48,837 nucleotides of DNA, from positions 1 through 48,837 of the forward strand of contig KB912812.1 of NCBI GenBank assembly GCA_000383815.1, read 5' to 3'. A program made the translations under genes and the position numbers. Every line of letters begins with the position of its first letter. Within the stretch, counting starts at the first letter, position 1. The stretch comes from an actinobacterium SCGC AAA027-J17. GTDB taxonomy: Bacteria; Actinomycetota; Actinomycetes; Nanopelagicales; Nanopelagicaceae. This document shows, one piece after another, positions 30,896-40,297 of the stretch. Under the pieces are notes generated by a model. The model searched no databases and had not been told where the DNA came from. It saw nothing but the letters and a program-made list of their open reading frames with translations.

Positions 30896-32854
30896 ATGAG
30901 TAATTTTGTAGAAAAACTACCCAGGTATGGCCTATTAGCTGCTGGATACAGCTTTGTCGCTGGAGTTTTTCTATTTGGTTTTGCCTACTTCACTGTTTCA
31001 ATTCCAGATCCAAATGCTTATGTAAATAGCCAGGCAACAATTATTCAATATGCAGATGGAAGTGAGATTGGTCGAATCGGTTCAGAGAATCGAACTGTTG
31101 TCACCTTAGCTGAGATTCCGGTAACAGTTAGAAATGCAGTAATGGCAGCAGAGGATAGAAATTTTTATAGTAACCGAGCAATTAATCCCCTGGCTATTGC
31201 ATCTGCTGTTTTGGATAACATAGTAAATCTTGGACAAGGCAGAGGTGGTTCAACAATCACCCAACAATATGCCAAGACCGCCTTTTTAACTCCGGAGCGA
31301 TCTATCCAGCGTAAGGTGAAAGAATTAGTAATTGCTATAAAGCTTGAAAATCAATTTACCAAAGATGAGATTTTAGAAAATTACTTAAACACTATTTACT
31401 TTGGCCGGGGCTCTTACGGCGTACAAACCGCATCCCAAGTTTACTTTGGTACAACAGTTGATAAGTTAACAGTGGGTCAATCTGCAGTATTAGCAAGCTT
31501 GTTGCGTAGCCCAGGTTTGTATGATCCTGGATTTAAAAAAGAGAACCAAGCACGTCTAGATGCCAGATTTTTATATGTTCTAGATGGCATGGTGGAGATG
31601 AAATGGCTGGATAAGGAAGTAGCTGAAAAAACTAAATTACCGATCATAAATCCAAGAGTTACATCAGGAGCTCTTGCTGGACCTAAAGGTTATGTAATCT
31701 CCTGGGTAGAGCGGGAGTTAAATCAATTAGGTTTTACTGATGAGCAATTGATGATCGGTGGCTACATCATCAAAACTACTTTAGTAAAAGAGGCACAAGA
31801 GGCAGCGGTAGCAGCAGTTAATAAAGAAGCACCAGCAAAAGCTCCAGAGAATTTACATATTGGTCTAGTTGCAATTAAGCCCGGCACAGGTGAGATTTTG
31901 GCTATGTACGGTGGTAAAGATTATTTAAAGTATCAATTTAACGCTGCCACACAAGGAATAACCTCAGGTGGTTCATCATTTAAAGCCTTCACTTTGGTTG
32001 CTGCCTTAGAGCAAGGAATACCACTTTCATCAATGTGGAATGGTGATTCACCAAAGGTTTATGACGATGGTATTGGCCGGGCATATCAAGTAAATAATTA
32101 CGGCGGTGAAAGTTGGGGAAATATGTCCCTACTTACCGCAACTGAAAAATCAGTTAATACTATTTATGTACCACTCGGTATGAAGGCAGGGCTAGAAAAG
32201 ATTGTAGATGTTGCTCGTCGTGCTGGAATTCCAGATTCAGTTGAAATGGTGGCAACACCATCGGTTTCACTGGGCGCAGCCAGCCCACATGTAATTGATT
32301 TAGCAAATGCTTATGCCACTTTTGCTGCGCAAGGAGTTTATGCAAAACCATTTATTATCAATGAGGTACAAGGACCTAACAAGGGAATTTTGTATCAAGG
32401 GCGAATTCAAGCTCAAGAGGTATTTAGAAAAGATGTGATGGCAGATCTAACCTATGCGTTAAGTAAGGCAACCACCTCTGGAACAGCTGCAGTAGTTGGT
32501 GCCAGAGTTGCTCGTCCTACTGCTGGTAAGACTGGAACTTCAAATGACAACGCATCTGCTTGGTTTAATGGTTACACACCAGAGGTTGCAGCATCAGTTG
32601 CCTTTTATCGAGATGATGCCACTCAAACATTAAATGGAATTGGTGGCCTAACTTCAGTAACTGGTGGATCTTTCCCAGCCAGAATTTGGGCAGAGTTTGT
32701 AAAGGGTTATTTAAAGAAGGCACCAGTTCAAGATTTTCCACTACCGGCAAATATTGGTGGAAGTGAACCAATAAGTTTTATCAATTCAGTACCTGAGATG
32801 GATCCAGCCTTAATTCCGCCATCTCCTTCACCTTCTCCTACGAAAAAGAGATAA
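30896..32854 (+). CDS. ponA: Bifunctional penicillin-binding protein 1A-type (GT51 plus transpeptidase)
   Basis: 652 aa. AAEDRNFYSN, GGSTITQQYAKTAFL, IYFGRGSYGVQTASQVYFG; transpeptidase SSFK, SVN, KTGTS. Confidence 0.97.
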   Translation: MSNFVEKLPRYGLLAAGYSFVAGVFLFGFAYFTVSIPDPNAYVNSQATIIQYADGSEIGRIGSENRTVVTLAEIPVTVRNAVMAAEDRNFYSNRAINPLAIASAVLDNIVNLGQGRGGSTITQQYAKTAFLTPERSIQRKVKELVIAIKLENQFTKDEILENYLNTIYFGRGSYGVQTASQVYFGTTVDKLTVGQSAVLASLLRSPGLYDPGFKKENQARLDARFLYVLDGMVEMKWLDKEVAEKTKLPIINPRVTSGALAGPKGYVISWVERELNQLGFTDEQLMIGGYIIKTTLVKEAQEAAVAAVNKEAPAKAPENLHIGLVAIKPGTGEILAMYGGKDYLKYQFNAATQGITSGGSSFKAFTLVAALEQGIPLSSMWNGDSPKVYDDGIGRAYQVNNYGGESWGNMSLLTATEKSVNTIYVPLGMKAGLEKIVDVARRAGIPDSVEMVATPSVSLGAASPHVIDLANAYATFAAQGVYAKPFIINEVQGPNKGILYQGRIQAQEVFRKDVMADLTYALSKATTSGTAAVVGARVARPTAGKTGTSNDNASAWFNGYTPEVAASVAFYRDDATQTLNGIGGLTSVTGGSFPARIWAEFVKGYLKKAPVQDFPLPANIGGSEPISFINSVPEMDPALIPPSPSPSPTKKR

Positions 32855-32857
32855 CAC

Positions 32858-34027
32858 TTGCTTACCAAATTGGTAAGTAGATCTTTTGTATTAATCCTGC
32901 TGCTAGTAGCGGTGATCTCATTTCTTAAATTCAACCATTGCAGAGTTAACGGATTTACCTCTCCAGATAATTATGTTCATGCTTGCTACACCGATATCCC
33001 AGCTCTTTTTACAGAGCGTGGCTTAGATTCCAACACCTTTCCTTATCTATCTCCAACAAACTCAATTGAGTACCCGCCAATTATTGGCCTTGGCAATTGG
33101 TTAATCTCATTTATTACCCCAAGTGAGAACTCTTTTCGCTATTTTTTTGATATCAACGCATTACTTATTATTGTTTTATTTTTTATCTCAGCAATCATTG
33201 TCAGAAAAATTTCACCTGCCTATCAATATCTATTTCCATTAGCACCTGCAGTAATAGCAAGTCTTTTTATTAACTGGGATATGTGGGCGGTGGTAAGCAC
33301 ATTACTTGCAATCTATTACTTTGATAAGAAACAGTATGAAGTAAGTGGTATTTGGCTTGGAGTCTCTATTGCTACAAAGTTTTTTCCAATAGTTTTACTG
33401 CTACCAATTGCCATCATCTTCTATCGATCATCTAAGATACGGCTCTTTTACCGATACCTATTTACCACCACAATCTTTTGGGGTGCTATAAATATTCCAA
33501 TTGCACTGACCCATTTTGATGGTTGGTGGCGATTTTTTAAGTTAAATTTAGAGCGAGGGGCAGATTTTGGATCTATCTGGTTCGCACTCTCACTCCTTGA
33601 TATAAATGTCCCACACCTTGATTTAATCTACCCATTACTTTCAATCATTTTATTTATTGGATTAGCTTTCTACCTTTTGAAACTACCAAATACTCCAAAT
33701 CTTGCAGCTGTTGCTCTCTTTGCCTTAGTGATTTTCACAACGGTAGGTAAGGTTTACTCACCGCAGTACATATTATGGTTAACACCTCTTGCGGTAATTG
33801 CACTTCAAAATAGTAGGCAGCTGATTACATTTTGGTTTTGGCAAGCAACTGAAGCCATCTATCACCTGGCAATCTGGCAGTACTTAGCGTTGTTTTCAGA
33901 TGCACAATTTGGATTACCTGCAGGTGGTTACGCACTTGCCACAATCACTCGGGTGATTGGGGTGTGCACATTCACCTATATTTTGATGCGGGATTTAGCT
34001 ACCTCTTCAACAGAAAAAAGAGATTAA
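32858..34027 (+). CDS. GT87-like (DUF2029) membrane glycosyltransferase
   Basis: 389 aa, polytopic. CYTDIPALFTERGLDSNTFPYL near the N-terminus, WDMWAVVSTLLAIYYFDK, ATKFFPIVLLLP. Between ponA and rpsF, as in mycobacteria. TTG start. Confidence 0.8.
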   Translation: MLTKLVSRSFVLILLLVAVISFLKFNHCRVNGFTSPDNYVHACYTDIPALFTERGLDSNTFPYLSPTNSIEYPPIIGLGNWLISFITPSENSFRYFFDINALLIIVLFFISAIIVRKISPAYQYLFPLAPAVIASLFINWDMWAVVSTLLAIYYFDKKQYEVSGIWLGVSIATKFFPIVLLLPIAIIFYRSSKIRLFYRYLFTTTIFWGAINIPIALTHFDGWWRFFKLNLERGADFGSIWFALSLLDINVPHLDLIYPLLSIILFIGLAFYLLKLPNTPNLAAVALFALVIFTTVGKVYSPQYILWLTPLAVIALQNSRQLITFWFWQATEAIYHLAIWQYLALFSDAQFGLPAGGYALATITRVIGVCTFTYILMRDLATSSTEKRD

Positions 34028-34065
34028 TTTCCCTCTTTTTACCCCTTTGGCTACCCTTAGCCTCA

Positions 34066-34109
34066 ACACCTGCCGCGGAAATTCCGTGGCCGCTTTAGTC
34101 CAGAGGTGG
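34066..34109 (+). promoter_or_regulatory. S6:S18 ribosomal-protein leader candidate upstream of rpsF
   Basis: Outer stem CACCT (34067-34071)/AGGTG (34104-34108), inner hairpin CCGCGGAA-ATTCCGTGG (34073-34089) followed by CCG (34090-34092). The outer stem contains the rpsF Shine-Dalgarno. Confidence 0.6.
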
Positions 34110-34117
34110 TTTAACAA

Positions 34118-34402
34118 ATGCGTCGCTATGAACTCATGGTCATTTTAGATCCTGATTTAGAAGAGAAGACCGTTGCCCCAAGTCTTGAGACCTATCTTAA
34201 GATTATTAAAGAAGGCGGCGGAAAAGTAAATAAGTTAGATATCTGGGGTAAGCGCCGGATGTCCTTTGAAATAAATAAAAAGGGCGAAGGTATTTACGCA
34301 GTTATCGATATGCAATCTGAGCCAGCACCAGTTAAAGAGTTGGATCGTCAACTTAATTTAAATGAGTCAGTGCTAAGAACTAAAGTTGTTCGCCCAGAGT
34401 AA
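34118..34402 (+). CDS. rpsF: 30S ribosomal protein S6
   Basis: 94 aa. [44 protein letters not shown]. Confidence 0.98.
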   Translation: MRRYELMVILDPDLEEKTVAPSLETYLKIIKEGGGKVNKLDIWGKRRMSFEINKKGEGIYAVIDMQSEPAPVKELDRQLNLNESVLRTKVVRPE

Positions 34403-34453
34403 TCCCCAACAAATAACCAACAAGCATCTAACGAAGATAAGGGAGAAATAAAA

Positions 34454-34957
34454 ATGGCAGCAGGCGATACCAACCTAACTATGATCGGTAATCTGGTCAG
34501 TGACCCAGAGTTGCGCTTCACACCGAGCGGAGCAGCAGTTGCAAAATTTACTGTGGCATCAACTCCACGTTACCTAGATAAGACCACAAATGAGTGGAAA
34601 GATGGCGATAGCCTCTTTTTGCAATGCCAAATTTGGCGACAAGCTGCAGAAAATGTTGCCGAGTCACTAACTAAGGGCATGCGAGTAATTGTCTCTGGAC
34701 GATTAAAGCAACGCTCTTATGAGACCAAAGAGGGTGAAAAGCGAACTGTGTTTGAGGTTGAAGTTGATGAGGTTGGACCCTCACTTCGCAATGCAACAGC
34801 TAAAGTTACCAAGACGGCACGAGCAGCAGGTGGCGGTAATACCTATACCGCAGCAGCTGGTTCAAGCCAAAGCTCATCAACTGATGATCCTTGGTCAGCA
34901 GCGCCAGTAGGCGGCGGCTGGTCAACTACACCAAGTGATGACGCACCACCTTTTTAA
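34454..34957 (+). CDS. ssb: Single-stranded DNA-binding protein
   Basis: 167 aa. OB fold ([29 protein letters not shown]), acidic C-terminal tip DDAPPF. Confidence 0.98.
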   Translation: MAAGDTNLTMIGNLVSDPELRFTPSGAAVAKFTVASTPRYLDKTTNEWKDGDSLFLQCQIWRQAAENVAESLTKGMRVIVSGRLKQRSYETKEGEKRTVFEVEVDEVGPSLRNATAKVTKTARAAGGGNTYTAAAGSSQSSSTDDPWSAAPVGGGWSTTPSDDAPPF

Positions 34958-34976
34958 ATAAACAAATCAAACCATT

Positions 34977-34994
34977 CCTGTTTTAAATAACAGG
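34977..34994 (+). other. Hairpin between ssb and rpsR
   Basis: CCTGTT-TTAAAT-AACAGG inverted repeat. Confidence 0.6.
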
Positions 34995-35017
34995 GCCCTA
35001 ACTAAAGGAGCACCACA

Positions 35018-35311
35018 GTGGGAGCAAGAAGTAATAAAACGCTTAGAGAAAAAGCTAAGCAATCAAAGTCAGCAGCCGCCGCTGCTGCGATGAAGAAGTT
35101 CAAAAAGAAGCCATGCTCTTTTTGCCGCGACAAGGTGACATATATTGATTACAAAGATATTGCCACCCTGCGTAAATACATCACCGATCGAGGCAAGATT
35201 CGCTCTCGCCGAATTACTGGTGCTTGTACCCAACACCAACGAGCAGTAGCAGCCGCGGTTAAAAACAGCCGTGAGATGGCGCTTCTGCCTTACACCTCAA
35301 CTGCGCGATAA
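35018..35311 (+). CDS. rpsR: 30S ribosomal protein S18
   Basis: 97 aa. [66 protein letters not shown] start. Confidence 0.98.
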   Translation: MGARSNKTLREKAKQSKSAAAAAAMKKFKKKPCSFCRDKVTYIDYKDIATLRKYITDRGKIRSRRITGACTQHQRAVAAAVKNSREMALLPYTSTAR

Positions 35312-35325
35312 GGAGATAATCAAAA

Positions 35326-35775
35326 ATGAAATTAATCCTTACCCGTGAGGTAGCAGGTTTAGGTGGAGCTGGAGATGTTGTAACTGTTAAAGATGGTTAT
35401 GGCCGAAACTTTTTACTAGCCAGAGGCTCTGCAATTATGTGGACCAAAGGTGGCGAAGGTCAGATTGAGGGGATTAAGCGCGCTCGCACAACCCGTCAGA
35501 TCCGCGATCTTGATCATGCCAAAGAGATCAAAACCAAGCTTGAAAAAGCTAATGTGATTGTCAAGGTTAAAGTTGGCGCAACTGGATCAATGTTTGGTTC
35601 CGTAACTGACAAGGCAATAGTTGCAGCAATTAAGAGTGCAACTAGTGAAACCATTGATCGCCATAAAATCAAGATGGATAAGCACATTAAAAAGGTTGGT
35701 AAGTACACAATCAAGATTGCACTTGAATCTCAGGTTGTGGCAAATGTGCCAATTAATGTGGTCTCAGATAAGTAA
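35326..35775 (+). CDS. rplI: 50S ribosomal protein L9
   Basis: 149 aa. MKLILTREVAGLGGAGDVVTVKDGYGRNFLLARGSA. Confidence 0.98.
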   Translation: MKLILTREVAGLGGAGDVVTVKDGYGRNFLLARGSAIMWTKGGEGQIEGIKRARTTRQIRDLDHAKEIKTKLEKANVIVKVKVGATGSMFGSVTDKAIVAAIKSATSETIDRHKIKMDKHIKKVGKYTIKIALESQVVANVPINVVSDK

Positions 35776-35789
35776 TTAAGAAATCATTT

Positions 35790-35823
35790 AAAAAGCCCTC
35801 CAGTTAAATGGGGGGCTTTTTTC
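35790..35823 (+). terminator. Rho-independent terminator after rplI
   Basis: AAAAGCCCTCC-agttaaat-GGGGGGCTTTTTT, GC-rich stem followed by a T-run. Confidence 0.9.
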
Positions 35824-35857
35824 ATTTATCAAATAATGAGATGAGTGAAAAAAAGTT

Positions 35858-35952
35858 TTCTCCACAGCCAAAATCTGATTTCTGCGCTTAATTTTTCCCT
35901 TAGTAAATACTTATCCACCGATATCTCTAACTTACCCACACCCTTATCCACT
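35858..35952 (+). promoter_or_regulatory. DnaA-box-like cluster upstream of dnaB
   Basis: TTCTCCACA (35858), TTATCCACC (35911), TTACCCACA (35932), TTATCCACT (35944); each 8/9 to TTATCCACA, all in the same orientation. Confidence 0.65.
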
Positions 35953-36105
35953 ATTAATCACAGGTACTGCACAGATAACCTCACAACTAAAAAATCAGTT
36001 CAAGCAACGGGTGAGTAAAGGGATTATCTTTGCCTCCTAGGCGTAAAAACCATTATTTATTAATGCTTTTCTTACTTTGTCAGTGGTAGATGGGAGGGTT
36101 GTTAT

Positions 36106-37506
36106 ATGAGCATCGCAGAGTTTCCATCTAATTCAAGCAGAGGCAAAAACAACTCCGCTGAGTTTGAGCGCACCCCACCACAAGATGTAATTGCTGAACA
36201 ATCTGTATTAGGTGGCATGCTTTTATCAAAGGATGCGATTAGTGATGTAGTTGAGATTTTAAGAGAGCGTGATTTTTACCGGCCAGCACATGAATTAATT
36301 TATGACGCAATTGTTGATCTTTACGGCAGAGGAGAGCCAGCAGATCCGGTAACTGTCTCAGCTGAGTTAACAAAGCGTGGTGATTTAGTAAGAGCAGGTG
36401 GTGCGCCATATCTGCACACATTAATCTCATCAGTACCAACCGCTGCTAATGCTGGTTATTACGCAAAGATAATTCGAGAGCGCGCAATTATGCGAAGGCT
36501 AGTTGAAGCTGGCACCAAGATTGTTCAACTTGGTTACACCGATGAAGGTGAGGTTGATGATGCAGTTGATCAAGCACAAGCTGAGGTTTATGCAGTAACT
36601 GAAAGACGAGAGGCTGAGGATTATGTACAACTTTCTGAATTACTTCCTGCAGCTTATGATGAGATTGAAAAGATTTCAGCAGGTGTAGTTGGTGAGGGCG
36701 TTAAGACTGGTTTTAAAGATTTAGATGCGCTAACAAATGGTTTTCATCCTGGAAACATGATTGTGCTTGCCGCACGTCCGGCAGTTGGTAAATCAACTCT
36801 TGGTTTAGATATTGCTCGCTATGCCTCAATTCACAAACGAGAGACCTCAGTCATTTTCTCACTGGAAATGAGCCGCTCTGAAATTACGATGAGAATGCTT
36901 TCGGCTGAAGCACGTGTGCCACTTAATAACATTAGATCTGGTCAATTAGGTGAAGAGGAGTGGGCAAAGATGGCCCGCCGAATGGGTGAGATATCGGATG
37001 CACCATTGTTTATTGATGACTCACCAAATCTTTCACTTATGGAGATCAGGGCAAAGGCGAGAAGATTAAAGCAACGTCATAATTTAAAGCTGATTGTGAT
37101 CGATTACTTGCAACTGATGACGAGCGGCAAAAAAGTTGAGAACCGCCAACAAGAGGTCTCAGAGTTCTCTCGTCAATTAAAGTTATTAGCGAAAGAGTTA
37201 AATGTGCCAGTAGTTGCTATCTCACAGTTAAACCGATCCCCTGAGCAAAGATCAGATAAGAAACCAATGCTTTCAGATCTTCGTGAATCCGGCTCGATTG
37301 AGCAGGATGCAGATGTGGTTATCTTGCTACACCGCGAAGATTTATATGACTCACAAAATAGATCAGGAGAGGCTGATTTAATTGTGGCAAAACATCGAAA
37401 TGGACCAACTAGAACCATCACCGTATCTGCTCAGCTCCACTTGGCCAGATTTACCGATATGGCAGCAAACTTCGCACCAACTGAGAAGTTTGTGAAGGAT
37501 AATTAA
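36106..37506 (+). CDS. dnaB: Replicative DNA helicase DnaB
   Basis: 466 aa, no intein. PPQDVIAEQSVLGGMLLSKDAI, VLAARPAVGKSTLGLDIARYA, LRESGSIEQDADVVILLHREDLYD. Confidence 0.98.
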   Translation: MSIAEFPSNSSRGKNNSAEFERTPPQDVIAEQSVLGGMLLSKDAISDVVEILRERDFYRPAHELIYDAIVDLYGRGEPADPVTVSAELTKRGDLVRAGGAPYLHTLISSVPTAANAGYYAKIIRERAIMRRLVEAGTKIVQLGYTDEGEVDDAVDQAQAEVYAVTERREAEDYVQLSELLPAAYDEIEKISAGVVGEGVKTGFKDLDALTNGFHPGNMIVLAARPAVGKSTLGLDIARYASIHKRETSVIFSLEMSRSEITMRMLSAEARVPLNNIRSGQLGEEEWAKMARRMGEISDAPLFIDDSPNLSLMEIRAKARRLKQRHNLKLIVIDYLQLMTSGKKVENRQQEVSEFSRQLKLLAKELNVPVVAISQLNRSPEQRSDKKPMLSDLRESGSIEQDADVVILLHREDLYDSQNRSGEADLIVAKHRNGPTRTITVSAQLHLARFTDMAANFAPTEKFVKDN

Positions 37507-37529
37507 TTTTCAAGTGGTATATTTGTGAA

Positions 37530-37964
37530 ATGGAGATTCCTAACGAATTAAGTAAAACATTTACTAAATCTCATTTTCTAAATTATCCTAAGATTTTAAT
37601 TCCACAGAACTTTGCAGATGATCGAGGAACGATTAAAAATATTGCAGATGGAAAATTGGGAGATGTTGCAATAATTAGTTCTAAGGCTAATTCAATAAGG
37701 GCAAACCATGTACATGACAATGACTGGCATTTAAGTTATGTGGTTTCAGGAAGCATGAGATATTTTTGGAAAAGCGACATAAAAGATAATGAGATAAAAA
37801 GTATCCTGGTTGAAGCTGGAGAGATGGTTTATACGCCGAAAGAGGTGCCACATAAGATGCAATTCTTAGAAGATTCGATCTTTATAGCGATTTCTCAGCT
37901 CAGCAGAGTGCAAGAAAACTACGAAGAAGACACAAAAAGACTTCCCGATAACTTCTTTGCATAA
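37530..37964 (+). CDS. Cupin-fold sugar-modifying protein (RmlC/WxcM-like)
   Basis: 144 aa. IRANHVHDNDWHLSYVVSGSMRYFW...AGEMVYTPKEVPHKMQFLED. Confidence 0.7.
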   Translation: MEIPNELSKTFTKSHFLNYPKILIPQNFADDRGTIKNIADGKLGDVAIISSKANSIRANHVHDNDWHLSYVVSGSMRYFWKSDIKDNEIKSILVEAGEMVYTPKEVPHKMQFLEDSIFIAISQLSRVQENYEEDTKRLPDNFFA

Positions 37965-39224
37965 ATGTTTAGAACGTTAACTAACTGCAGATTATGCTCG
38001 GGTGAATTTTTTCAAAAAACTCTTAGGTTAAAGAGTACCCCTCCGGCAAACGAGCTTTATAAATCAAAGGATGAGGCCAGAGCGGCTGAAAAATTCCCAC
38101 TTGAAGTCGTAATGTGTCAAAAGTGCAGGCATGTACAACTAAAACAGATTGTGAGCCCAAAACGATTATTTGATGATTATGTCTATAAATCTGGAACTTC
38201 AAGATTTTTTAATGACCATTTTGATAAATTAGCATCAACTTTAGTTGCCGAGTTTAAAGTAGATAATTACGTTTTAGAGGTTGGAAGCAATGATGGAATT
38301 TTACTGGCCTCACTAGCTAAGCGAGGAATTAAAAATATAGGTATAGAACCATCTAGTTTTTTAGCCAAGGAGTGTGTTAATAACAATCTTAATGTCTACA
38401 ACTCTTATCTTGATTCCAAGGTAGTGGCTGAAATTATCCAGTCCCACGGTCATGCTTCGATCGTTCTTGGAAACAATGTATTTGCCCACATTGATGACAT
38501 GAGAACTGCATTTAAGAATGTATTTGATTTATTAGGCAATTCAGGGGTATTCATATTTGAAGTAGCTCACTTTAAGTACATTTTGATGGATGGCTTATTT
38601 GACACCATTTATCACGAACACATGTCCTATCACACAGCGATTGCGCTAGAGAAATTCGCTCTCGAAACAGGGTTTAAGCTCTTTAGAATCGAAGAAATAC
38701 CATCCCATGGGGGTAGCTTGCGGTTTTATCTGTCAAAAGACAAAGACCAATTAATAGATCAATCTGTTGAAAAAATTATAAATGAAGAGGTTAATCTTGG
38801 TCTTAATGAATTTGAAGTCCTTTCTTTAATCGAGGAAAAAATCAATAACACAAAGCTAGCTACTGACATTATGTTAAAAGAAATCGGTGTGAGACCCAAC
38901 GAAGTATTTGTTGGCTACGGTGCACCTGCGAAGGTAGTAACTTTTTTAGCTCAAATGGATATGGAAGATATGGATCTAATCGGTATTATTGAAGATAACA
39001 TTGATAAGCAGAGTAAATATCTGCCAGGATCTGGATTTGCAATTAATTCTTTAGAAGAAATTCAGAGATCAATCATAAAAAATGGAAGCAAAGAATTGTG
39101 CATCAATTTTTTGATTTTTCCATGGAATCTAAAGAGTGAGATAATAGAAAAACTCGGTAAATGGGCACCAAAGAACTCAAATGCAGTAGTCTTTTTTCCC
39201 TCAGTAGAGAAAGTGAAAATATAA
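37965..39224 (+). CDS. Class I SAM-dependent C-methyltransferase, NovU/TylCIII-like (Zn-binding N-terminal domain)
   Basis: 419 aa. Cys pairs CRLCSGEF...CQKCRHVQL, VLEVGSNDGILLASL SAM motif, YHEHMSYHTAIALEKFALETGFKLFRIEEIPSHGGSLRFYL, C-terminal VFVGYGAPAKVVTFL. Confidence 0.88.
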   Translation: MFRTLTNCRLCSGEFFQKTLRLKSTPPANELYKSKDEARAAEKFPLEVVMCQKCRHVQLKQIVSPKRLFDDYVYKSGTSRFFNDHFDKLASTLVAEFKVDNYVLEVGSNDGILLASLAKRGIKNIGIEPSSFLAKECVNNNLNVYNSYLDSKVVAEIIQSHGHASIVLGNNVFAHIDDMRTAFKNVFDLLGNSGVFIFEVAHFKYILMDGLFDTIYHEHMSYHTAIALEKFALETGFKLFRIEEIPSHGGSLRFYLSKDKDQLIDQSVEKIINEEVNLGLNEFEVLSLIEEKINNTKLATDIMLKEIGVRPNEVFVGYGAPAKVVTFLAQMDMEDMDLIGIIEDNIDKQSKYLPGSGFAINSLEEIQRSIIKNGSKELCINFLIFPWNLKSEIIEKLGKWAPKNSNAVVFFPSVEKVKI

Positions 39225-40297
39225 TGGAAATGGTTCTTGAAGAGGACATAAAAGAAATTTTTGAAACTATTAAGCCCAGCATCCAAAAGATGCATGGTAA
39301 AACGGTGTTGATCACTGGTGCCGCGGGTTTCTTGGGCAGGTACTTCATGTCATTGCTGACCTATTCAAATAGATTAAACAGCGACAACCCAATCACAATT
39401 ATTGCGCTTGATAATTACATTACATCAGGGAAACCTTCTGGACAAAACATTCTAAGGAATGATGATAATGTCGAATGGATAGTTGGAGATGCAAGTATAG
39501 GATCTCAACTTCCAAACAAGTTTGACTACATTATTCACACCGCAGGTATTGCATCACCAGAACATTACCGAGCAAATCCATTATTAACAATTGATGTAAC
39601 AATTAATGTCACAAAAGCTTTGCTTGAAAGAGCCAAAAGTGACAATTCTCGGATGCTGTTTTTTTCATCATCAGAGATATATGGGGATCCCTTCCCAGAG
39701 TTTGTTCCGACCAATGAAGATTATCGGGGAAACGTTTCAACTAGAGGTCCAAGAGCTTGTTACGATGAATCAAAAAGGCTTGGAGAAACTTTATGTTGGA
39801 TATACCAAACTTATTTTAATGTTCATGTCTGTGTAGCACGACCATTTAATGTTTATGGTCCAGGCATGATGCCCAAGGACTATAGAGTTTTACCAAATTT
39901 TGCCACGCAAATAGCAAAAAAAGAGTCTCTCAAGATATACGGAAGCGGAAATCAAACTAGAACTTTTTGCTACATATCTGATGCCATTATTGGGTTTATG
40001 AAAATTCTTCTGGATAGTAAAAACCCGGATGTATTCAACGTGGGCAACCCGACACCTGAAGTAAGCATGGTTGAGCTCACTCAGATAATAAAAAAAGTTA
40101 TTCAAGAAGATTTTAAAGTAGAACTGATTGAATATCCTTCAACTTATCCAGCGGATGAACCAAATCGAAGATGTCCAGACATAACCAGAATTTCTGAAAC
40201 TTTAGATTTTCAGCCTAAAGTCAATCTAGAGGAAGGTTTGGCAAGATTTTTTAAATGGACAAAACTTAACTACACGAGTGAGATTCTTGCAAAGTAA
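39224..40297 (+). CDS. NAD-dependent epimerase/dehydratase (UDP-glucuronate decarboxylase-like SDR)
   Basis: TVLITGAAGFLGRYF, YDESKRLGETL (YxxxK), RPFNVYGPGM. Start set at 39224 (TAATG overlap with the upstream gene); the ORF track extends to 39161. Confidence 0.87.
   Translation: MEMVLEEDIKEIFETIKPSIQKMHGKTVLITGAAGFLGRYFMSLLTYSNRLNSDNPITIIALDNYITSGKPSGQNILRNDDNVEWIVGDASIGSQLPNKFDYIIHTAGIASPEHYRANPLLTIDVTINVTKALLERAKSDNSRMLFFSSSEIYGDPFPEFVPTNEDYRGNVSTRGPRACYDESKRLGETLCWIYQTYFNVHVCVARPFNVYGPGMMPKDYRVLPNFATQIAKKESLKIYGSGNQTRTFCYISDAIIGFMKILLDSKNPDVFNVGNPTPEVSMVELTQIIKKVIQEDFKVELIEYPSTYPADEPNRRCPDITRISETLDFQPKVNLEEGLARFFKWTKLNYTSEILAK

Noticed and set aside
36106-37506. Possible intein in DnaB (also considered for gyrA/gyrB)
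   Set aside because: The proteins have normal length and uninterrupted Walker and catalytic motifs.
39161-39223. N-terminal extension of the SDR gene overlapping the methyltransferase
   Set aside because: ATG at 39224 in a TAATG overlap is the more natural start; the extension only re-reads the upstream gene.
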